The translations under genes and the position numbers were made by a program. DNA of 10,338 nucleotides from JBBRHF01 sp038223055 (GTDB taxonomy: Bacteria > Actinomycetota > Actinomycetes > JACCUZ01): contig JBBRHF010000155.1 in assembly GCA_038223055.1 (NCBI GenBank), positions 1 to 10,338 of the forward strand, in the 5' to 3' direction. The notes beneath the pieces were generated by a model. That model saw nothing but the letters and a program-made list of their open reading frames with translations, was not told where the DNA came from and searched no databases. This document shows positions 1 to 4,875 of the stretch, piece by piece (the stretch's first letter is position 1; each line of letters starts with the position of its first letter).

Positions 1-2
1 AC

Positions 3-512
3 AACCACTATGCGCGGCTGGAGCGGCGACTGGTCGAACTCGGCGCCCAGCCGGAGGTGGCTATGCAGCCCTTCGTCGAGGCGCTCGAGGCGTTCCACGC
101 CCGCACCGCGCCGGGCGATTGGCTCGAAGGGCTGGTCAAGGCATATGTCGGCGACGGCATCGCTGAGGACTTCTACCGCGAGGTCTCCGCCTATCTCGAC
201 CCTGCCAACCGGGCGCTGGTCGTGCAGGTGCTCGAGGACACTGGCCACTCCGCCTTCGCGGTGGACCGGGTGCGCGCCGCGATCGCAGCCGAGCCCAGGC
301 TGTCGGGTCGGCTGGCCCTGTGGGGCAGGCGGTTGGTCGGCGAGGCGCTCAGCCAGGCGCAACGCGTCGCCGCGGAGCGCGACGCGCTCGCGTCCCTGCT
401 CGTTGGTGGAGTCGACCGGCCCGGCGCCGACCTCGCCGAGGTGGGCCGGATGTTCGCCCGGCTGACCGAGAACCACACCCAGCGGATGGCCAACCTCGGC
501 CTGAACGCCTGA
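3..512 (+). CDS. Ferritin-like fold protein, MiaE_2 type (5' end outside window)
   Basis: The open frame enters from the left edge, so the true start is missing and about 169 C-terminal residues are visible. An internal GTG at 57 is in frame, but the reading continues upstream through NHYARLERRLVELG, so 57 is not the start. The sequence is largely helical. Segments such as DWLEGLVKAYVGDGIAEDFY, VLEDTGH and LVGEALSQAQRVAAERDAL match, from memory, the actinobacterial family annotated as tRNA-(ms2io6A)-hydroxylase-like ferritin fold (MiaE_2). Relatives of this fold bind a di-iron centre through Glu and His residues. The acidic residues and the TGH motif here could contribute, but part of the helical bundle lies outside the window. 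The actual substrate of the family is not established, so a tRNA hydroxylase role is only a label. The gene converges on the DUF3107 gene with 9 bp between the two stops. Confidence 0.85.
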   Translation, partial: NHYARLERRLVELGAQPEVAMQPFVEALEAFHARTAPGDWLEGLVKAYVGDGIAEDFYREVSAYLDPANRALVVQVLEDTGHSAFAVDRVRAAIAAEPRLSGRLALWGRRLVGEALSQAQRVAAERDALASLLVGGVDRPGADLAEVGRMFARLTENHTQRMANLGLNA

Positions 513-521
513 ACCGCACCG

Positions 522-749
522 CTACATCGCGCCAAACCCGACCCGGCGAGTGTCGCTCTCGCCGATCTCGACGTAGGCCAGCTTGTCCGCAGGCACGACC
601 ACGCGGCGCCCGGTCTCGTCTGTCAGGGAAAGGATCTTGCTCTGGCCGGTGAGCGCGGCCGACACGGCCTCGGTGATCTCGTCCGTGGACTGCGAGCTGT
701 CCAGGACCAGCTCGCGGGCGGCGTGCTGAACGCCGATCTTGATCTCCAC
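522..749 (-). CDS. DUF3107 family small protein
   Basis: This 75-residue protein begins (V/M)EIKIGVQHAARELVLDSSQ and ends LAYVEIGESDTRRVGFGAM. It matches from memory the DUF3107 family of Actinomycetota, which includes mycobacterial TB9.4 (Rv3208A). Family members are about 70-80 residues and have no known biochemical function. A longer frame starts at 785, but the GTG at 747-749 is preceded by GGAGGT with a 4-base spacer, and family members begin at this residue. There is no signal peptide or membrane segment, so it should be cytosolic. It lies downstream of a TetR gene on the same strand, as in many actinobacteria (Rv3208/Rv3208A in M. tuberculosis). Here 341 bp of repeat-rich DNA separate them, so it probably has its own promoter. 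A weak TAGCCT -10-like element lies at 806-801 with no convincing -35. Confidence 0.88.
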   Translation of the reverse strand: MEIKIGVQHAARELVLDSSQSTDEITEAVSAALTGQSKILSLTDETGRRVVVPADKLAYVEIGESDTRRVGFGAM

Positions 750-753
750 GTAG

Positions 754-759
754 ACCTCC
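754..759 (-). promoter_or_regulatory. Ribosome binding site of DUF3107 gene
   Basis: On the minus strand GGAGGT is followed by CTAC and the GTG start at 749-747. This near-perfect match to the 16S rRNA 3' end decides the start, ruling against the codon 36 bases upstream. Confidence 0.75.
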
Positions 760-871
760 GGTGCGACCGCTCGCGCGACTCTCACGCGGGCGCGGCGTCC
801 AGGCTAATCGAGAGGCCGGACCGGCAGCGATGCAGGACGACCGGCGATGCGCGATGAGCACGTCCAGCCCA

Positions 872-940
872 ACACAGAATCCATAGATCGACACAGAATC
901 GGCAGACCAACACAGAATCAACAGACCAACACACAGAAGG
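872..940. repeat. 19-bp direct repeat array (3 copies plus remnant)
   Basis: ACACAGAATC occurs at 872-881, 891-900 and 910-919, exactly 19 bp apart, and a degenerate copy follows at 931-940 (ACACAGAAGG). The spacers converge on CAGACCA (903-909 and 922-928), so the later units read roughly ACACAGAATCnnCAGACCA. The array lies upstream of the DUF3107 gene and downstream of the TetR stop, in DNA that I do not believe is coding. Nineteen-base spacing is close to two helical turns, which would suit an iterated protein-binding site, but that is inference. Simple tandem duplication is the alternative. Confidence 0.8.
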
Positions 941-987
941 ACCCCCCGGCACATCCGGAAACGCTTCATCGCGGCCTTCTGTGTGTT
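928..987. repeat. 13-bp perfect inverted repeat with 34-bp loop
   Basis: AACACACAGAAGG at 928-940 is the exact reverse complement of CCTTCTGTGTGTT at 975-987. The stem uses the last unit of the left repeat array. In a transcript running from TetR toward DUF3107 it would form a long-loop hairpin. It could be a terminator for TetR, an operator dyad or a by-product of inverted duplication. No T-tract follows on either strand, so a classic intrinsic terminator is not well supported. Confidence 0.7.
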
Positions 988-990
988 CTT

Positions 991-1048
991 CTGCAGATCT
1001 CCTGGTCTGCAGGTCCGATCTCCTGGTCTGCAGGTCCGATCTCCTGGT
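991..1048. repeat. 21-bp direct repeat array (2 full copies plus shortened copy)
   Basis: CTGCAGGTCCGATCTCCTGG followed by T is present at 1007-1027 and again at 1028-1048. At 991-1006 the same unit lacks five bases (GTCCG). Each junction contains TGGTCTG (1003-1009 and 1024-1030), the reverse complement of the CAGACCA found in the left 19-bp array. The two arrays are therefore partly inverted relative to each other around the hairpin at 928-987. The array lies 43 bp beyond the TetR stop codon. Confidence 0.85.
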
Positions 1049-1090
1049 ACGGAGGCCGATCCATGGCTGGAGGAGGTGTCGTCCCCGGGC

Positions 1091-1738
1091 TCAATGCGGC
1101 TCGCCGGCGCGGGGGAACCCACCGAGGCCACGCCACGAGAGGCTGGCCATCAGGCGGGCGGCCGCGTCGCGGGGGATCGAGCCGTCGGTCGTCAGCCAGT
1201 AGCGCGCCGCGACGTGGGCCATGCCGGACAGGCCGACCGCGAGCAGCATGGCGTCTTCCGGAGGAAGCCCGGTGTCCTCGCGGATCACCTCGCTGATCGC
1301 GTCGGCGCACGCGGAGGTGACGCCCTCGACGCGCTCACGGACGGACTCCTGGTTGGTCAGGTCGGATTCGAACACCAGCCGGAAGGCGCCGCCATCCTCG
1401 TCGACGAACCGGAAGTAGGCGGCGATCGACCCGGCGACCCGCAGCTTGTTGTCGGTCGTAGCGGCCAGCGCCTCGCGCACCGCGGTGATCATTGCCTCGG
1501 TGTGTTCGTCGAGCAGGGCGAGGTACAGCTCGAGCTTTCCGGGAAAGTGTTGATAGAGCACGGGTTTGCTCACCCCGGCGCGCTCGGCGATGTCGTCCAT
1601 CGACGTCGCGTGGTAGCCCTGGGCGACGAAGATCTCCAGCGCCGCGCCGAGCAACTGGCGGCGCCGCGCAGAGCGGGGCAACCGGGCGCTGCGAGGCCGC
1701 CCTTCGCTCGCCTCGGACGCGGCCGGCACAGCTGGCAC
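1091..1738 (-). CDS. TetR/AcrR-family transcriptional regulator
   Basis: This is a 215-residue DNA-binding repressor-type protein, a normal length for TetR. Residues about 25-80 form the N-terminal helix-turn-helix domain: RRRQLLGAALEIFVAQGY, then SMDDIAERAGVSKPVLYQHF, then the start of helix 4 (GKLELYLALLDEH). The rest is a helical ligand-binding and dimerisation domain whose ligand cannot be read from sequence. The GTG start at 1738 is supported by GAGGAG at 1749-1744 with a 5-base spacer. The basic N-terminal extension of about 25 residues is typical of actinobacterial members. It precedes the DUF3107 gene, as Rv3208 precedes Rv3208A in mycobacteria, so it is probably a housekeeping regulator and not the controller of the amine cluster to its right. 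Control of that cluster cannot be excluded, because the catabolic locus has no other regulator in the window. Confidence 0.92.
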   Translation of the reverse strand: MPAVPAASEASEGRPRSARLPRSARRRQLLGAALEIFVAQGYHATSMDDIAERAGVSKPVLYQHFPGKLELYLALLDEHTEAMITAVREALAATTDNKLRVAGSIAAYFRFVDEDGGAFRLVFESDLTNQESVRERVEGVTSACADAISEVIREDTGLPPEDAMLLAVGLSGMAHVAARYWLTTDGSIPRDAAARLMASLSWRGLGGFPRAGEPH

Positions 1739-1796
1739 GGGCGCTCCTCTGGTCGATGGCGGGCTTCGGCCATCTTACGGGCGCCCCCAACAGACG

Positions 1797-1828
1797 GTCC
1801 GGCGGCGGGAGTCCTTTCGCCGCCGGAC
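1797..1828. terminator. GC-rich hairpin, probable terminator of the permease transcript
   Basis: GTCCGGCGGCG (1797-1807) pairs perfectly with CGCCGCCGGAC (1818-1828) around a 10-base loop, an 11-bp stem of almost only G and C. It lies about 70 bp beyond the permease stop and upstream of the TetR start, both on the minus strand. There is no T-tract, so it would be a U-less actinobacterial hairpin terminator. An operator for TetR autoregulation is a less likely reading. Confidence 0.5.
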
Positions 1829-1900
1829 GCGTCCAAGCCTTTGAGGGGATGCCAGCGTGAGCCAGACCGAACGCCCGCCGCTCGATCGGCGTGACGACGG

Positions 1901-3559
1901 TTACGCGGTCGACTCGGCTGACTCGTCGGATACGGCTGACTCGTCGGACACGACGACCCCGTCGACCATCGTGATGGTGTGGCGGGGTCCGGTGAACCAC
2001 TTCTTGGCCGACAGGTGCCAGCCGATCCACAACGCGAGCAGCGCCCCTCCGGTCACCAGGGGGGCGTAGTTGACGAACTTCCAGTTGAAGTCCTTGTTGC
2101 CCGGCGTGCCCGCGGGGGTGATCGGCAGGATGAAGTAGACCGTGATGATGGCGATCTCCACGACAGCCACCGTGCACATCCACTTGTAACGGGCCCCCAG
2201 AGTCCACGACCCGGGCACGAAGCTGGCCCCGGCGCGCAGGCGCAGGAAGATGGGGATTCCGAAGGCGACGTAGAGACCGATGACAGCCACGGACACGACG
2301 GCATAGAAGGCAACCGGGACGGGGGCGCCGTTGATGTCGACCTTGACCAGTGCGGGCAGGGTCATGACGACTCCGGCGGCCGCGGACACCAGGACGGCGT
2401 TGGCCGGGACACGTTTGGCGGTCAGCTTGGACCACAGGCGCGACATGGGGACGGCGCCGTCCCGGCTGAACGCGAACAGCATCCGCGACGTGCTGGTCAT
2501 GCACGCCATCGCGCAGAAGAACTGCCCGATCGAGGCGATCAGCAACACGGTGCCGGCCCAACCGCTGGTCAATGCCTGCTGGAAGATGAGGGCCACGCCG
2601 CCACCACCCTTGGTCACCGCGCCGGGGTCCTGCACCGCGAACAGGAACGCGAGCAGCAGCACCCAGCCGCCGATCGCGGAGTAGAAGATGGACCGCCAGA
2701 TGCCCTTGGCTGCGCTGTTGGCCGCACCCTGGGTCTCCTCCGACAGGTGGGCCGACGCGTCGTAGCCGGTGATGGTGTACTGCGTCAGCAGAAAACCCAA
2801 CGGCAGCACGTAGAACCAGAAGGACAGGCCCCCTGTGCTGCCGTCGGCGATGCCGGAGTTGTTGATCCGCTGGCTGAACACGAACGACAGGTCCTGGTGA
2901 TTGTCCGGCAGCAGGATCAGCACCAGGACGATCGCGGCCGCGCCGAACACGTGCCACCACACCGAGATGTTGTTGAGCACCGCGAGCAGGTGCGAGCTGA
3001 AGATGTTGATCAGGCTGACCAGCACCATGATGATCAGGAAAATGGCGAAGACCCGGTTGAGGGAGTAGCCATCGGACCACGACGAGCTGTAGGTGCTCAA
3101 GGTGAGGTCGAAGAACGTCGCGCAGCCGTAGGCCACCGACGCGACGACGGCGAGCAGGCCGATCAGGTTGAGCCAGCCGGTGTAGTAGCCGGCCTTGGCA
3201 CCGCCGAGCTTGGAGGCCCACCAGTAGATGCCGCCGGACGTCGGGTAGGCCGAGACCAGCTCGGACATGCACAGGCCGATCACGAGGATGAACGCGGAGA
3301 TGAGCGGCCAGCCCAGCGAGATGGCGATCGGACCGCCGTTGTTCCAAGCCTGACCGAACGTCGTGAAGCAGCCGGCCAGGATCGAGATGATGGAGAACGA
3401 AATCGCGAAGTTGGAGAAGCCGGACCAGCTGCGGTCGAGCTCCTGTTTGTAGCCCAGCTCGGCGAGCCGTTGATCGTCGGCGCTGAGGCGGGACGTGCCT
3501 GTCTCGGCACGCTGACCGGGCACGGAATTTCTATCGGGCACGGAACTTCTATTGGACAC
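1901..3559 (-). CDS. APC-family amino acid/amine permease
   Basis: This 552-residue inner-membrane transporter has a hydrophilic N-terminus of about 45 residues and roughly 12 hydrophobic segments. The first block, SGFSNFAISFSIISILAGC (about 47-64), and ELVSAYPTSGGIYWW (100-114) are hallmarks of the amino acid-polyamine-organocation superfamily. ITGYDASAHLSEET (263-276) is typical of its ACT branch (amino acid/choline/GABA permeases such as Uga4 and Hnm1). These normally import the substrate by proton or sodium symport. The GTG start at 3559-3557 has AGGAGG five bases upstream. The gene lies 65 bp downstream of the kinase gene on the same strand, so the two probably form one transcript. Next to ligase, oxidase and aldehyde dehydrogenase genes, it most likely brings in the amine substrate of the pathway. 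The exact substrate (amino acid, GABA, choline, ethanolamine or polyamine) is not readable. Both ends of the gene carry 18-bp in-frame duplications. Confidence 0.93.
   Translation of the reverse strand: MSNRSSVPDRNSVPGQRAETGTSRLSADDQRLAELGYKQELDRSWSGFSNFAISFSIISILAGCFTTFGQAWNNGGPIAISLGWPLISAFILVIGLCMSELVSAYPTSGGIYWWASKLGGAKAGYYTGWLNLIGLLAVVASVAYGCATFFDLTLSTYSSSWSDGYSLNRVFAIFLIIMVLVSLINIFSSHLLAVLNNISVWWHVFGAAAIVLVLILLPDNHQDLSFVFSQRINNSGIADGSTGGLSFWFYVLPLGFLLTQYTITGYDASAHLSEETQGAANSAAKGIWRSIFYSAIGGWVLLLAFLFAVQDPGAVTKGGGGVALIFQQALTSGWAGTVLLIASIGQFFCAMACMTSTSRMLFAFSRDGAVPMSRLWSKLTAKRVPANAVLVSAAAGVVMTLPALVKVDINGAPVPVAFYAVVSVAVIGLYVAFGIPIFLRLRAGASFVPGSWTLGARYKWMCTVAVVEIAIITVYFILPITPAGTPGNKDFNWKFVNYAPLVTGGALLALWIGWHLSAKKWFTGPRHTITMVDGVVVSDESAVSDESAESTA
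1916..1951. repeat. 18-bp tandem duplication in the permease C-terminus
   Basis: GGCTGACTCGTCGGAnAC is present at 1916-1933 and 1934-1951 with one difference. On the coding (minus) strand it gives VSDESA twice, forming an acidic, polar tail after the last membrane segment. The duplication keeps the reading frame. Confidence 0.8.
3518..3553. repeat. 18-bp tandem duplication at the permease start
   Basis: Copies lie at 3518-3535 and 3536-3553 with two differences, and a degenerate remnant (GGACAC) overlaps the GTG start at 3557-3559. On the coding strand each unit begins with GTG, so three in-frame GTG codons lie at the gene start, encoding (M)SNRSS-VPDRNS-VPG. Only the first has a good ribosome binding site at the right distance. 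Confidence 0.75.
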
Positions 3560-3563
3560 TGGT

Positions 3564-3570
3564 TCCTCCT
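3564..3570 (-). promoter_or_regulatory. Ribosome binding site of the permease gene
   Basis: On the minus strand AGGAGGA precedes the GTG at 3559. GGAGG is five bases from the start codon, which selects this GTG over the two in-frame GTG codons created by the 18-bp duplication. Confidence 0.7.
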
Positions 3571-3609
3571 GGGGTCTTCGCGTGGGAACTGCCTTCTAGC
3601 GCAGGGTCG

Positions 3610-3623
3610 GACGGGTGTCCGTC
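3610..3623. other. Small hairpin after the kinase stop codon
   Basis: GACGG (3610-3614) and CCGTC (3619-3623) can pair around GTGT immediately downstream of the kinase stop on the minus strand. It is short and lacks a T-tract. At most it would slow or partly stop transcription between kinase and permease. Confidence 0.25.
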
Positions 3624-3624
3624 G

Positions 3625-4635
3625 TCAATCGGCAGCGGTGGCCTCCGCGAGCAGCCGCTCAAGATGCGGCCCGTCGAACTCCGCGACGGCACGTTCGTAC
3701 TTCTCCATACCCCACGCCCAGAAGTCGAACTCGAGCGTGCAGGTGGCCGCCGAGATGGCGGCCCACAGAGTCCAGCCGTACTTCGACATCAGGCCCAGCA
3801 GCCGCGCCCGGGCGATCTGGTGCCGCCGCGCGCTCCCGTAGTAGTCCGTCACCAGCCACTCGAGGTGGTCGGGCGACAGGTCGGCCTCGCTCCAGATGTT
3901 GCCGAGCTCGAAGCAAGGGTCGTTGTTGCCGGAGTATTCATAGTCGATCAGCCACACTCGCCCGGAGTCCTCGGCGACGATGTTGGCTGGGAGCAGGTCG
4001 TTGTTGCACGGAACGGTCCTTTCCCGCCGTACGTCGAGGGCCGCGGAGATCCGCTCGACCTGGGGTCCGAAGTCGAGGTAGCGCGCCGGCAGCCGGAAGC
4101 CGTGGCTGGTGACGACCTCGAGATAGGCACGCTGGGTGGCGAACATGTCGAAGTCGTTGACGAACCGCGGGCCGGCGTGCAGTCGACGGCAGGCGGCCGC
4201 CACCTCAGTGAGGACTGTTGCCTCGCGCAGGTCGCCCGGCGTGAGGGTGCGCCCCGGCACCCAGGCCACGACCATCACGCCCTCACCCGGCAGGTAGTCG
4301 AGGACGGCAGGCGCGGCACCCGCCGCGGCGGCCGCGAGGGAGTTGCGGTGCTCGGCCGCACGGTCGATCGCCAGCAGGTCGCTGTCCATGGTGGAAATCC
4401 GCACGACCGCACTGCGCTCGGAGGTCGTCACCTTGAAGTTGCGGTTGGTGAGCCCGCCGGTGAGCCGTTCGACGGTCCGAGGTGCGCCAGCCAGGCTTGG
4501 CAGCCGATCGATCACGGCGACCAGGTCGAGGGAACTCGAGACGTCGGGCGTCTCGACCGCGCCCAGCGCGGGGGGGGCGGATTGTCCGGCGCCACCCTGT
4601 GATGGCACGCGGTGGCTCCGAACCGGTGGGGTCAC
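3625..4635 (-). CDS. Choline/ethanolamine kinase-like phosphotransferase (APH fold)
   Basis: This 336-residue cytosolic kinase has the aminoglycoside-phosphotransferase/choline-kinase fold. GGLTNRNFKV (60-69) is the nucleotide-binding start. AAEHRNSLAA follows, with a Glu that could be the helix-C partner of the lysine-equivalent. CNNDLLPANIV (210-220) is the Brenner catalytic motif with catalytic Asp213 and Asn218. WLIDYEYSG (228-236) holds the metal-binding Asp231. NND-LLPAN plus DYEYS is characteristic of choline/ethanolamine kinases (LicA-like), where true APH enzymes usually have HGD. It therefore probably phosphorylates a small alcohol such as choline, ethanolamine or an amino-alcohol, but a resistance-type kinase cannot be excluded. 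I chose GTG 4635 because GGAG lies five bases upstream; the GTG at 4641 touches its purine tract and would have no spacer. The gene is divergent from the flavoprotein gene and probably co-transcribed with the permease. Confidence 0.87.
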   Translation of the reverse strand: MTPPVRSHRVPSQGGAGQSAPPALGAVETPDVSSSLDLVAVIDRLPSLAGAPRTVERLTGGLTNRNFKVTTSERSAVVRISTMDSDLLAIDRAAEHRNSLAAAAAGAAPAVLDYLPGEGVMVVAWVPGRTLTPGDLREATVLTEVAAACRRLHAGPRFVNDFDMFATQRAYLEVVTSHGFRLPARYLDFGPQVERISAALDVRRERTVPCNNDLLPANIVAEDSGRVWLIDYEYSGNNDPCFELGNIWSEADLSPDHLEWLVTDYYGSARRHQIARARLLGLMSKYGWTLWAAISAATCTLEFDFWAWGMEKYERAVAEFDGPHLERLLAEATAAD

Positions 4636-4875
4636 GCACACTCCCTGAGCTGACGCGGCACGCCGTGGGCTGTGGTGGACGGCGCGGCCGGAGATCGCGA
4701 TCGGATGCTAATCGACCGCTGCGCAACGGTCTAGTCCCAAATCGCCCAACGACGCGACGGATTTCGTCGTGTCAAGGTCTAGATGATTCGTGCTCGCGTG
4801 ATCTACAGTTCGGCCGTGGACGCGGCCGACGACTCCGCGCCAGGGCACGCTGACGCACAGCGACGAGGCGAGGCG
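4636..4875. promoter_or_regulatory. Divergent control region between kinase/permease and flavoprotein operons
   Basis: These 240 bp separate two divergent transcripts and are less GC-rich in the centre than the flanking genes. They hold a perfect palindrome GATCGCGATC (4693-4702), a direct repeat GGTCTAG at 4728-4734 and 4776-4782 (48 bp apart), and a dyad ACGACG...CGTCGT (4749-4754 and 4765-4770). These are possible operator sites for a shared regulator, which is not encoded next to them. A TACAGT -10-like element at 4804-4809 could serve the rightward operon, but I see no good -35 for it. Confidence 0.5.
4705..4733 (-). promoter_or_regulatory. Candidate promoter of kinase-permease operon
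   Basis: On the minus strand TAGACC (4733-4728) and TAGCAT (4710-4705) are 17 bp apart and resemble -35 (4 of 6 to TTGACA) and -10 (TAnnnT) elements. They would give a leader of about 60 bases before the kinase GTG at 4635. The -35 overlaps the first GGTCTAG repeat, which would place a regulator on the promoter. This is based on consensus matching only. Confidence 0.35.

Larger units (their letters stand above)
750..1090. other. Repeat-rich intergenic region between TetR and DUF3107 genes
   Basis: These 341 bp contain the two direct-repeat arrays and the inverted repeat described separately. I see no convincing gene here. A minus-strand frame passes through with a hydrophobic, Cys-rich stretch, but it depends on translating the repeats and continues out of frame through the DUF3107 gene. 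The half nearest the DUF3107 start (750-870) should hold its promoter. The only candidate is a weak -10-like TAGCCT at 806-801. Confidence 0.6.

Noticed and set aside
349..1131. Minus-strand frame with a hydrophobic Cys-rich stretch across the repeat region
   Set aside because: It depends on translating the 19- and 21-bp repeats, runs out of frame through the well-supported DUF3107 gene and resembles no family I know.
1857..2069. 70-residue plus-strand frame starting at a GTG near the permease stop
   Set aside because: It is antisense to the permease C-terminus and includes its 18-bp duplication; there is no family match.
1979..3841. 620-residue plus-strand open frame opposite the permease
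   Set aside because: Composition is skewed to Gly, Asp, Gln, Arg and His as expected for the antisense of a GC-rich gene; the minus strand encodes a clear APC permease.
4783..4875. Upstream ATG at 4783 as the flavoprotein start
   Set aside because: The added 31 residues do not resemble the family, and the ATG at 4876 has a well-spaced GAGG; the ATG at 4783 also overlaps likely promoter or operator DNA.
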